This document shows positions 25,987 to 34,128 of a DNA stretch of 64,000 bases, piece after piece. The notes below the pieces were generated by a model. It was given only the letters and a program-made list of their open reading frames with translations. It was not told the DNA's origin and searched no databases. This stretch comes from NORP110 sp051251595 (lineage in GTDB: Bacteria > Pseudomonadota > Alphaproteobacteria > Rhodobacterales > Rhodobacteraceae). The stretch covers positions 1 through 64,000 of the forward strand of contig JBPOFA010000011.1 of NCBI GenBank assembly GCA_051251595.1, given 5' to 3'. Position 1 is the first letter of the stretch. Every line of letters begins with the position of its first letter. The translations under genes were made by a program, and so were the position numbers.

Positions 25987-27420
25987 ATGGCACCTGCAGC
26001 TTTCATCATGTATGCGATCCTTGCCTTTTGGATCGTGGGTGGTTCCGTTTGGCTTTTGCGCAGACGGCAATATCGATTGGCCCAAACCGGGCAATTTGCG
26101 ATGGACCTGCTGGGGTTTCCTGTCGAACTGGCCCAAAGCATTTGGGGACGTGAAGGTGTCCCATATGCGTTTTTGCTGCCCAACATGGCACTGTTTGGCA
26201 TATTTACCTTTTTCCCAATGATCCTGAACTTTTGGGTGTCTTTGACCGGCGGCGAAAGCATTGCGCTTTTGAACCGCCCCTATGTCGGCGCCGAGAATTA
26301 CCGGGATATCTTTTCCTGCACGGATTATCTGGTTCCCAAGACCTGTTCCAACAACGGCTATACGTTCTGGACAGGCATGTATAACACGCTGATCTTTGTC
26401 ATCTTTCAGGTGCCAATCCTGTGTGTCGTGGCGTTGATCACGGCACTTGTGGTGAACAAGTCGTTGGCCGGGCGCGGGTTCTGGCGGGCGATGTTCTTTT
26501 ACCCGGTGATGTTGTCCCCGGTTGTGATCGCCAATATCTGGCAGTGGATCCTGAACCGCAAAGGTGTTCTGAACCAAGGGCTCGACAGTGGGGCAGAGGC
26601 GGCGACGGCCCTGGCGCGGCTTTCAGGCTTTGACATTGTTTTGACGATCATTCTGGCGATCCTGCTTTTGGTCACGTCAGAGCGCACATGGCGCGGCGGG
26701 CGTGACCCATCCATGCTTTGGGCCAGCCTGTTCATTGGCCTGTTCTGGCTGGTGTTCACATGGGCAGACCCATTGCAGTTCCTTGGCGTTTCCAGCCCTT
26801 GGATTGGCAGCGTCTTTGGCCTTTTGATTGTCGCCGGGTTCCTTTGGATGGCGTCAAACGGACATTCTGCCGTGCAGATTGTCTTGTTCGCGCTTGGGAT
26901 CGCAGCGGTGATCATGTTGCTGTCGATCCAGTTTGACGCGGTGTTCAATTTCGAAAAGTTCAAGCCGGTGAACTGGCTTGTGACCCGCAACACGGGCTGG
27001 CCATTCTTCTGGCTGGTGTTTGTCTTCACCTGGTCGCATATGGGCTTTTACATGTTGATCCTGCTGGCGGGTCTGCAGGCGATCCCGAGCGATCTATACG
27101 AGGCCGCAAAGATGGACGCGACAAAACCCGTGCGCGTGTTCTTTCGCATCACATTGCCGCTGGTCATGCCAACATTCACCGTGGTTGTCGTGTTGTCGCT
27201 GATCCGGTCCTTCCAGGTCTTTGACGAGGTCTACCTGTTGACCGGGGGCGGCCCTGGGCGCGAGACCTTTATGATCGTTCAGAATATCTTTGAAACAGCG
27301 TTTACCGGTGACAACCCGAAATATGGGGCTGCGGCGGCCGGGTCGGTGCTGATGGCGATTGTCATTGCCGTCTTTACCTTTTTCCAGCTCTTCATCACAC
27401 GCCGTCAGTCGGAGTTGTAG
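25987..27420 (+). CDS. Sugar ABC transporter permease (MalF type) with large membrane insertion
   Basis: 477 residues, about 160-180 longer than the other MalF-type permeases here. After an extra N-terminal membrane segment (residues 5-25) and a basic linker, the standard fold begins near residue 58. The sequence up to Trp-Ile-Leu-Asn-Arg-Lys-Gly near residue 190 and from Trp-Leu-Val-Thr-Arg-Asn near residue 325 onward matches ordinary permeases. The EAA loop Tyr-Glu-Ala-Ala-Lys-Met-Asp-Ala is near residue 370. Between them lie about 130 residues with roughly four additional hydrophobic helices. No frameshift is needed to explain it, so it is a true insertion. It is separated from the binding-protein gene by 60 bases and is three bases from the second permease. 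Confidence 0.88.
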   Translation: MAPAAFIMYAILAFWIVGGSVWLLRRRQYRLAQTGQFAMDLLGFPVELAQSIWGREGVPYAFLLPNMALFGIFTFFPMILNFWVSLTGGESIALLNRPYVGAENYRDIFSCTDYLVPKTCSNNGYTFWTGMYNTLIFVIFQVPILCVVALITALVVNKSLAGRGFWRAMFFYPVMLSPVVIANIWQWILNRKGVLNQGLDSGAEAATALARLSGFDIVLTIILAILLLVTSERTWRGGRDPSMLWASLFIGLFWLVFTWADPLQFLGVSSPWIGSVFGLLIVAGFLWMASNGHSAVQIVLFALGIAAVIMLLSIQFDAVFNFEKFKPVNWLVTRNTGWPFFWLVFVFTWSHMGFYMLILLAGLQAIPSDLYEAAKMDATKPVRVFFRITLPLVMPTFTVVVVLSLIRSFQVFDEVYLLTGGGPGRETFMIVQNIFETAFTGDNPKYGAAAAGSVLMAIVIAVFTFFQLFITRRQSEL

Positions 27421-27423
27421 GAT

Positions 27424-28506
27424 ATGTCCCGCGTTATCAGATTTCTGACCAGAACCAAGGGCTCTGCCGATTCAGCGCATAAGCTGGGGATGCAGGATTA
27501 CCTGGCCTATGGCTATTTGTTGTTTGGTGTCCTGATCATCCTCATTCCGGTACTTTGGACGCTGGTCAGCTCGTTTAAGCCCGAAGAGGCGATTGCGACC
27601 TTTGACACGCGCATTCTGCCCTATGATCAGATTGAAACAGAAGTGGACGGCCTCGGCCTCAAACAGATGTACACCTTTACGGATGAAAACGGCGAAACAC
27701 AGCAGGTTTTCAAAAACGGGCCCACGCGCAAAATCACCAATGTCGCGACGCCCGACGCCCCGGCGGATACGTTTGACGTGCCGCGCTCGCAACTTGCGCC
27801 AAGCGAAGAAATCCGACTGGCCACAGAAAACTATCTGGATCCGCTATTGCAGCGCGGCAATCAGAAACACTTTAACTTTGCGCTTCTGTTGGGGAACACG
27901 GTTTTTGTCACGGTTATGGCCACGCTGATCACCTTGCTGATCAATTCCATGGCCGCCTTTGCTTTGTCCAAATACCGGTTCCGGGGCCGCCTGACCTTTA
28001 CCATACTCATCGTCGCCACGCTGTTGATCCCGTCGACGATCATCCTTGTGTCGCTGTTCTTTGTGGTCTGGTCCTTTGGCATCTTCGGGTCGCTCTGGGG
28101 CGTGATCATCCCGGCTGCAGCCACGCCGACAGGGGTGTTCTTGCTGCGGCAATATATGCTGACGATCCCGGATGAATTGCTGGAAGCCGCCCGCATGGAC
28201 GCCGCCTCTGAGTGGCGGATTTACTGGCGTATCGTCCTGCCGCTTTCGTTGCCCGCGCTGTCCGTCCTTGCGATCCTTTCGACGATCTGGCGCTGGAATG
28301 ACTTTTTGTGGCCATTGATCGTTTTGATCTCTGATCCATCGCAACACACGATCCAAATCGGTCTGACCACGTTCTCAGGAGAGTTCGATCAGGACCAGCA
28401 CTACATCCTTGCGATGACAGTGGTTTCTCTCATCCCGGTAACGTTAGTTTTTGTTTGGCTACAAAAATTTATCACAACCGGCATAGCGACAACGGGGCTT
28501 AAATGA
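27424..28506 (+). CDS. Sugar ABC transporter permease (MalG type) with enlarged first periplasmic loop
   Basis: 360 residues against the usual 275-300. After the first membrane segment (about residues 27-50) there is a polar insertion of about 90 residues, rich in Asp, Glu, Thr and Pro, before the second membrane segment near residue 152. The rest is a standard MalG-type permease, with the EAA loop Leu-Glu-Ala-Ala-Arg-Met-Asp-Ala-Ala near residue 255. The loop should face the periplasm and could contact the binding protein. The stop overlaps the ATPase start (ATGA). Confidence 0.9.
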   Translation: MSRVIRFLTRTKGSADSAHKLGMQDYLAYGYLLFGVLIILIPVLWTLVSSFKPEEAIATFDTRILPYDQIETEVDGLGLKQMYTFTDENGETQQVFKNGPTRKITNVATPDAPADTFDVPRSQLAPSEEIRLATENYLDPLLQRGNQKHFNFALLLGNTVFVTVMATLITLLINSMAAFALSKYRFRGRLTFTILIVATLLIPSTIILVSLFFVVWSFGIFGSLWGVIIPAAATPTGVFLLRQYMLTIPDELLEAARMDAASEWRIYWRIVLPLSLPALSVLAILSTIWRWNDFLWPLIVLISDPSQHTIQIGLTTFSGEFDQDQHYILAMTVVSLIPVTLVFVWLQKFITTGIATTGLK

Positions 28507-29576
28507 CGGCTGCTCTTGAACTTAAAGAAATTAAGAAAACCTTTGGCCCGGTCCAGGTCATTCACGGTGTGGATCTGGCCATTGAAGAGGGCGAATTCGT
28601 CGTCTTTGTCGGCCCGTCAGGTTGCGGCAAGTCAACGCTGTTGCGGTTGATTGCCGGGCTGGATGACCCAACATCTGGGGATATTCTGCTGGACGGCAAA
28701 CGCGTGAACGGCGTCCCGGCGTCAGAGCGCGGCCTGTCCATGGTGTTCCAGTCCTATGCGCTTTACCCACATATGTCGGTGCGCCAGAACCTGTCCTTCG
28801 GTCTGGAAAATCTGCGCATGTCGAAAGAAGAAATCGACCGGCGCGTCGAAGCCGCAGCAGAGCTGTTGCAGATTGAAATGCTGTTAACCCGCCGCCCTGG
28901 GCAACTGTCAGGGGGGCAGCGTCAGCGTGTTGCGATCGGCCGTGCGATTGTGCGTGAACCGACGATCTTTTTGTTCGACGAGCCGCTGTCAAATCTTGAT
29001 GCCGAATTGCGGCTGCAAATGCGGGTAGAGATTTCCAACCTGCACGCCCAGCTTGGCAACACCATGATCTACGTGACCCACGATCAGGTAGAGGCCATGA
29101 CCATGGCCGACCGCATCGTCATTCTGCGCGATGGACGGGTGGAACAGATCGGGCGTCCGCTGGATTTGTACAATAATCCCGTGAATAAATTCGTCGCCGG
29201 GTTTATCGGCGCGCCGCAAATGAACTTTCTGACCGGCACCTTGTCTGGCAAGACCCTGACGGGGGATTGCGGTCTGACAAGGGATTTGCCCTTGGTCGAG
29301 GATTTCACCGGCCCCGCGACGCTTGGCATCCGGCCTGAATCCATTCACGTTTCACTTGAGGATGAAGGGGATGCAAGTGTCGAGGTTCAACACTTTGAAC
29401 AATTGGGCGCGATCACCTATATCTATACTAGGTTTGAAAATGGCGAAACACTGACGGTGCAGCTGCCCGAACAGATTTCGTTGGAACGCGGCCAGAAAAT
29501 CGGTGTCACCCTGCCGTCCGAGAGTTTCCATATTTTTGCGGGTGAAAAAGAAGAGGCTCTTAGTTTAACTAAATGA
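28503..29576 (+). CDS. Sugar ABC transporter ATP-binding protein (UgpC/MsmK type)
   Basis: 357 residues. Walker A Gly-Pro-Ser-Gly-Cys-Gly-Lys-Ser-Thr is near residues 38-46, with Leu-Ser-Gly-Gly-Gln-Arg-Gln, Phe-Leu-Phe-Asp-Glu-Pro-Leu-Ser-Asn-Leu-Asp and Val-Thr-His-Asp-Gln following. The C-terminus is a TOBE domain. It is very similar to the ATPase at 9386-10471, including in the linker region. It is coupled by four-base overlaps to the permease before and the dehydrogenase after it. Confidence 0.94.
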   Translation: MTAALELKEIKKTFGPVQVIHGVDLAIEEGEFVVFVGPSGCGKSTLLRLIAGLDDPTSGDILLDGKRVNGVPASERGLSMVFQSYALYPHMSVRQNLSFGLENLRMSKEEIDRRVEAAAELLQIEMLLTRRPGQLSGGQRQRVAIGRAIVREPTIFLFDEPLSNLDAELRLQMRVEISNLHAQLGNTMIYVTHDQVEAMTMADRIVILRDGRVEQIGRPLDLYNNPVNKFVAGFIGAPQMNFLTGTLSGKTLTGDCGLTRDLPLVEDFTGPATLGIRPESIHVSLEDEGDASVEVQHFEQLGAITYIYTRFENGETLTVQLPEQISLERGQKIGVTLPSESFHIFAGEKEEALSLTK

Positions 29577-30607
29577 CCGGAACAGCATTGATTGGTTTGG
29601 GCATGGTCAGCAGCGTCTACGTGGACGCGCTGAACCGTTTGTCTGGAAAACTTGAACTTCATGGCGTCTTGGCAAACTCTGCCAAAAGCCAGGACGCATT
29701 TTTAGAAAAACATGCAGCGGCTTTGCCCAAGGGCTGCCGTGGCTACAGCAGTGTAAAGGATATTGCCGCAGATCCAGACGTGGATTTTGTGATTGTAACC
29801 ACGCCGCCGAATGCACGGCGCGACATCGTGGAAACCTTGGCCAAAGCCGGCAAACACATCCTGATGGAAAAACCGGTAGAGCGCACCGTAGAGGCGGCCA
29901 CAGAGCTTTGCGAAATATGCGAGGCTCAGGATGTATCCCTTGGGATCATGTTGCAGCACCGCGCGCGCCCTTCTGCCGTAGAATTGCGCGGCTTGATGGA
30001 AAAGGGCGATCTTGGTGATCTCTTGACCGTTGAGGTGAACGTGCCCTGGTGGCGCGATCAGGCCTATTACGACGCGCCGGGGCGGGGCAGTTATGAACGC
30101 GATGGCGGCGGGGTTCTGATTTCGCAGGCCATCCATACGTTGGATTTGATGCTAAGCCTGACAGGCCCGGTGGCCCAGGTCACCGCGATGACCGCCACAA
30201 GCGGCTTTCACCAGATGGAAAGCGAAGATTTCGTCACAGCGGGGCTTAAGTTTGCAAACGGGGCCTTGGGCGCTCTGTTTGCCACCACGGCCAGTTTCCC
30301 CGGCGGGGCAGAGGGCATCACCCTGAACTGCCGGAATGCAACTGTTCGCCTGATGTCGAATGAACTTGTGGTCAATTGGCACACCGGGCAAACCGAAACA
30401 CATGGCGCGATGGCCACCACAGGGGGCGGGGCCGATCCGATGGCCTTTAGCTCTGACTGGCACATGGCGGTGATAGAGGATTTCGTGGATGGTCTTGCAC
30501 AAGGGCGGGCACCGATGGTGTCAGGGCGCAGCGCTTTGGCCGTGCACAAACTGATTGAAGCAATTGAAGTGTCCGGAAAAACCGGCAGCAGACAGGACGT
30601 AAAATGA
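29573..30607 (+). CDS. Gfo/Idh/MocA family oxidoreductase (first of three in tandem)
   Basis: 344 residues. The Rossmann fold starts directly at the N-terminus (Ile-Gly-Leu-Gly-Met-Val), and Glu-Lys-Pro is near residue 99. The C-terminal domain carries Gly-Gly-Gly-Val-Leu-Ile-Ser-Gln-Ala-Ile-His-Thr-Leu-Asp near residue 185, in which His and Asp are typical substrate-site residues. It overlaps its neighbours by ATGA on both sides, so it is made together with the importer and the next two dehydrogenases. It presumably performs one redox step on the imported compound; the specific sugar or cyclitol is not identifiable. Confidence 0.9.
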   Translation: MTGTALIGLGMVSSVYVDALNRLSGKLELHGVLANSAKSQDAFLEKHAAALPKGCRGYSSVKDIAADPDVDFVIVTTPPNARRDIVETLAKAGKHILMEKPVERTVEAATELCEICEAQDVSLGIMLQHRARPSAVELRGLMEKGDLGDLLTVEVNVPWWRDQAYYDAPGRGSYERDGGGVLISQAIHTLDLMLSLTGPVAQVTAMTATSGFHQMESEDFVTAGLKFANGALGALFATTASFPGGAEGITLNCRNATVRLMSNELVVNWHTGQTETHGAMATTGGGADPMAFSSDWHMAVIEDFVDGLAQGRAPMVSGRSALAVHKLIEAIEVSGKTGSRQDVK

Positions 30608-31605
30608 CATTACATTTGGGTGTACTTGGGATCGATCACGGTCATATTTTCGGGATGCTTGGTGGCATGAAGGCGCAGGGCTGTACCTGCGATCTTTGGT
30701 GGACCAAAGGCCCCGCAGTCACGGAAAACAAATTCCAAGAGGTCTTTCCAGAACTTGAAAAGGTCGATGGCCGCCGGCGCATTCTGGACGATCCCAAGAT
30801 CGACATGGTGCTGATCTCTGCGGTTCCAAATCAGCGCGCCGCCTTGGCAATAGAGGCGATGCAGGCGGGCAAAGACGTGATGGTCGACAAGCCGGGCTGT
30901 ATCACCCTGGAAGAACTGGCGGACATCAAACGCGTGCAAAAAGAAACCGGCCGCATCTGGTCGGTCAACTTTTCCGAGCGTTTTCAAGTGCCTGCCGTCG
31001 CCGTGGCAGAGCGTTTGGTCGAAGAGGGCGCCATTGGTCGCGTCATTCAGACGGTGAATTTGGCCCCCCATAAACAGAACCTCAAAACCCGCCCGGAATG
31101 GTATTTTCAGCGCGAAGCCTATGGTGGCATTCTGGCGGATATCGGTTCGCATCAGGTCGATCAGTTCCTGCATTTCACCAAATCCACAAAGGTGACGATC
31201 GGCCATGCTTTGGTTGAAAACACCACGATGCCGGATCGTCCGGGCTTTCAGGATTACGGCGAAATGACTTTGGTGGGGGACAAGGGCCATGGCTATGTTC
31301 GCCTGGATTGGTTCACGCCAGATGGGCTGCCAACATGGGGGGATGGGCGTCTGTTCCTTCTGGGCACAGAGGGCACGATTGAGCTGCGCAAATACACCGA
31401 TATCGGGCAGCCACATCGCACGAATAACCTTTATTTGTTCAATGGCGAAAAGAATGAATACATCGATTGTTCGCAAGAGCCTTTGCCCTATTTCCCGCGT
31501 CTGATTGAGGACGTGCAAAACCGGACGGAAACCGCCGCGCCGCAGGATCACACCTTCCTGACGATGGAAATCGCGATTTCAGCACAGATGCAGGCCGAAG
31601 CATGA
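30604..31605 (+). CDS. Gfo/Idh/MocA family oxidoreductase (second of three in tandem)
   Basis: 333 residues. The N-terminus Leu-Gly-Val-Leu-Gly-Ile-Asp-His-Gly-His departs from the usual Gly-x-Gly-x-x-Gly: the dinucleotide loop reads Gly-Ile-Asp-His-Gly. The family lysine lies in Val-Asp-Lys-Pro rather than Glu-Lys-Pro near residue 97. Gly-Gly-Ile-Leu-Ala-Asp-Ile-Gly-Ser-His-Gln-Val-Asp-Gln is conserved near residue 180. These changes suggest a divergent subgroup with altered cofactor binding or a non-redox role; some family members are hydrolases. It is coupled by ATGA overlaps to both neighbours. Confidence 0.87.
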   Translation: MTLHLGVLGIDHGHIFGMLGGMKAQGCTCDLWWTKGPAVTENKFQEVFPELEKVDGRRRILDDPKIDMVLISAVPNQRAALAIEAMQAGKDVMVDKPGCITLEELADIKRVQKETGRIWSVNFSERFQVPAVAVAERLVEEGAIGRVIQTVNLAPHKQNLKTRPEWYFQREAYGGILADIGSHQVDQFLHFTKSTKVTIGHALVENTTMPDRPGFQDYGEMTLVGDKGHGYVRLDWFTPDGLPTWGDGRLFLLGTEGTIELRKYTDIGQPHRTNNLYLFNGEKNEYIDCSQEPLPYFPRLIEDVQNRTETAAPQDHTFLTMEIAISAQMQAEA

Positions 31606-32654
31606 CCTACAAAGTCGCAATCATCGGCGCCGGTATCGGTGCCGAGCATCTGAAAGGCTATCAGTCCGTTCCCGACCGTTTTACGGTTCAGACCCTGTGC
31701 GATCTGGATATTGAACGGGCAGAGGGCGCTGTTGCAGGGTCCGACACACAGGCATCGGCCAATTTTGACGACGTGCTGAACAGTGATGTTGATGTGATCG
31801 ACATCTGCCTGCCGCCGCATTTGCATTTCAGCAGCGCCTTGCGCGCGCTGGAGGCAGGCAAACACGTGATCTGCGAAAAGCCGATTGTCGCCAGTCTGGC
31901 AGAGGCCGATGCCCTCGCTGCGCAGGCCGAAAAATCCGGCCGTCTGGTGTCATCCGTGTTTCAGTACCGCTATGGTCTGGGCGGCGCTCAGATGCGCGCG
32001 CTGAGTGCCGCGGGATTGGTGGGCAAACCCTATGCCGCAACGCTGGAAACACATTGGAACCGGCCAAAGGCCTATTACGACGTGGATTGGCGCGGCACAT
32101 GGGCTGGCGAAAGTGGCGGGGCCATTCTGGGCCATGCGATCCATATCCATGATTTGCTGACCAGTTTTCTGGGACCTGTCGAAACCGTCTTTGCCGAACT
32201 GGCAACGCGGGTGAATGACATAGAGGTCGAAGACTGCGCGGCCCTGTCTCTGCGCATGAAAAACGGCGCCGTTGTCACCAGCTCTGTCACCTTGGGCAGC
32301 GCCGAAGACTTTAGCCGCATTCGTATCCTTGCCGAAGGCATGACCATTGAAAGCGACCACGCGCCCTATGCACCATGTGCGGCCGCTTGGTCGTTCAAAG
32401 CCCGCGCCCCGTTTGAGCAGGGACCGATTGACGAGGTACTGGCAGGCGTCGGGCCTCAATTGACCGGCTTCCCGGGTTTGTTTGAGGCAATGGCCGATGC
32501 GTTGGATGGCCGCCCCGCGCCCTATGTCTCGCTAGAGGACGGGCGGGCCTCTATTGAATTTGTCACAGCCGTTTATGGCTCTGACCGATTGGGGCAACGG
32601 ATGACCTTGCCATTGTCCAAGGATCATCCGCTTTATGGGGGCTGGGTGCCTTAG
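31602..32654 (+). CDS. Gfo/Idh/MocA family oxidoreductase (third of three in tandem)
   Basis: 350 residues. It has Gly-Ala-Gly-Ile-Gly near residue 8, Glu-Lys-Pro near residue 93, and Gly-His-Ala-Ile-His-Ile-His-Asp near residue 180. It closely resembles the dehydrogenase at 8305-9393, sharing Val-Phe-Gln-Tyr-Arg, Glu-Thr-His-Trp, Trp-Arg-Gly-Thr-Trp and the end Gly-Gly/Asn-Gly-Trp. The two importer operons therefore probably feed related chemistry. It ends the tightly overlapped part of the operon; the ATP-grasp gene follows after 27 bases. Confidence 0.9.
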   Translation: MTYKVAIIGAGIGAEHLKGYQSVPDRFTVQTLCDLDIERAEGAVAGSDTQASANFDDVLNSDVDVIDICLPPHLHFSSALRALEAGKHVICEKPIVASLAEADALAAQAEKSGRLVSSVFQYRYGLGGAQMRALSAAGLVGKPYAATLETHWNRPKAYYDVDWRGTWAGESGGAILGHAIHIHDLLTSFLGPVETVFAELATRVNDIEVEDCAALSLRMKNGAVVTSSVTLGSAEDFSRIRILAEGMTIESDHAPYAPCAAAWSFKARAPFEQGPIDEVLAGVGPQLTGFPGLFEAMADALDGRPAPYVSLEDGRASIEFVTAVYGSDRLGQRMTLPLSKDHPLYGGWVP

Positions 32655-32681
32655 GCAGCCAACAAAAACAAAGGGGGCGCT

Positions 32682-33536
32682 GTGGAACGGCCAGGATTGC
32701 AAGCAGACAAGCGATTTGTGCGCGAGCAATACTATGCGTTCAACAAGCGCTACCCCGATTTGGACGCGCCGCGGGACTTGTCCGAAAAGATCTGCCGCCG
32801 CAAGATCTCTGACCAACCCGATTTGATCGTGCAATGCACAGACAAGCTGGCGGTGCGCGACCACGTCACCGCCATGGCGGGGCCGGATGTCGTTGTGCCG
32901 CTTTATTTCAGCACAACGCGTTTGGATGACATCACGCCGGAAAACATCCCGCAGCGTCAATTTGCGCTGAAGACCAACCACGATCAGGCGGGCGTTCTGC
33001 TATGCGCAGACAGTCAAAAATTTGACTGGCAGGCGGCGCGGCAAAAGATGTCTGGTCACCTGACGCGCAACTATTACGACCCTTACCGCGAAATGCAGTA
33101 TCGCGACATTCAGCCCACCATTTTCGCCGAGGCGCTTTTGACCCCGGACGGGGATCAGGATGTCATACCGGATTATAAGTTCTTTTGTTTCCACGGAAAA
33201 CCAGAGCTCATCCAGGTGGATATGAGCCGGTTCAGCGACCACGTTCGCGCCTTCGTCTCGCCGGATTGGTCGCCGATGGATGTGCAATACGATGATCCCG
33301 TCGGTGTTGCACCGGCGGCGCGTCCGGACTGTCTGGATCAGATGCTGGAGTTGGCGAAAAAACTGTCAGCCCCGTTTTCATTCGTGCGGGTCGATCTGTA
33401 TCAATCCGGCGGGAAAGTTTATTTCGGGGAACTGACCTTTACGCCGGGGGCGGGCACAAAGCGGTTTTTGCCAGACAGCTTTGAACGCCATCTGGGGGAC
33501 TTGTGGAGCATTGATTTTGAGCAATCAATCCTGTGA
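32682..33536 (+). CDS. TupA-like ATP-grasp protein
   Basis: 284 residues starting with GTG at 32682, preceded by AAGGGGGC. It matches the ATPgrasp_TupA family: the block Tyr-Tyr-Asp-Pro-Tyr-Arg-Glu-Met-Gln-Tyr near residue 130, Asp-Tyr-Lys-Phe-Phe-Cys-Phe-His-Gly-Lys-Pro near residue 165, and Phe-Val-Arg-Val-Asp-Leu-Tyr followed by Phe-Gly-Glu-Leu-Thr-Phe-Thr-Pro near residues 230-250. That block holds the nucleotide/metal-site Asp and Glu. The family is best known from polysaccharide and teichuronopeptide synthesis and is thought to ligate amino or carboxylic groups with ATP. Its place at the end of a catabolic importer operon is unexpected. It converges with the flavin reductase gene, only 7 bases away. 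Confidence 0.8.
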   Translation: MERPGLQADKRFVREQYYAFNKRYPDLDAPRDLSEKICRRKISDQPDLIVQCTDKLAVRDHVTAMAGPDVVVPLYFSTTRLDDITPENIPQRQFALKTNHDQAGVLLCADSQKFDWQAARQKMSGHLTRNYYDPYREMQYRDIQPTIFAEALLTPDGDQDVIPDYKFFCFHGKPELIQVDMSRFSDHVRAFVSPDWSPMDVQYDDPVGVAPAARPDCLDQMLELAKKLSAPFSFVRVDLYQSGGKVYFGELTFTPGAGTKRFLPDSFERHLGDLWSIDFEQSIL

Positions 33537-33543
33537 GCCGATC

Positions 33544-34128
33544 CTATGGATCGTCCACGATGCTGGTGAACCGTCCTACATCGCCGCCAAAAAACAGCAA
33601 CGGGTTGCCTTTTTGAAAGGATAGGCGGGTGACACGAGACACCAGAATTGCATGATCGCCGCCGTCGTAATTCGCATAGCGCTGACATTCAAACCGCGCC
33701 AGACAGCCGTCGATCAACGGCGTTCCGGTTTCGCTTTCATGCCAGGCATGGCTGTGGAACGCATCCTTGGATTTCGAAAAATCCCAGCACAACTGGCTTT
33801 GGTCATGGCCCAGCACATGGATCGCCAAGTTTTCCGCGTCAGAGAAATACCCATAGCGCGAAGATGTGCGCGAGACAGACCACAGAACCAAAGGCGGGTC
33901 CAACGACACAGAGGAAAAGCTGTTGGCCGTTATGCCCACAGGGCCCTGCGGCCCCATTGTTGTCACCACGGTCACGCCCGTTCCAAACTGGGACAGGGCC
34001 TTGCGAAATTGTTGCCCCACGCCCGGATCAGGCTGAAGTGTCTCCAACGTGCTGTCGTCCGTTATGGTCACGGGCGTGCTCCGATCAATGAAAAGGCAAA
34101 GGTCATCAAACTCTGGGTCCTGCGCCAA
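33544..34128 (-). CDS. Flavin reductase domain protein
   Basis: 194 residues of the HpaC/SsuE-like flavin reductase fold. A 30-residue leader precedes Phe-Arg-Lys-Ala-Leu-Ser-Gln-Phe-Gly-Thr-Gly-Val-Thr-Val-Val-Thr. Then comes Gly-Ile-Thr-Ala-Asn-Ser-Phe-Ser-Ser-Val-Ser-Leu-Asp-Pro-Pro-Leu-Val, the usual FMN-binding stretch, and a late Gly-Asp-His. It reduces FMN with NAD(P)H for a partner monooxygenase. It starts inside the end of the monooxygenase gene (23-base overlap), so the pair should be co-translated. Together they form a two-component FMNH2-dependent system. Confidence 0.9.
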   Translation of the reverse strand: MAQDPEFDDLCLFIDRSTPVTITDDSTLETLQPDPGVGQQFRKALSQFGTGVTVVTTMGPQGPVGITANSFSSVSLDPPLVLWSVSRTSSRYGYFSDAENLAIHVLGHDQSQLCWDFSKSKDAFHSHAWHESETGTPLIDGCLARFECQRYANYDGGDHAILVSRVTRLSFQKGNPLLFFGGDVGRFTSIVDDP

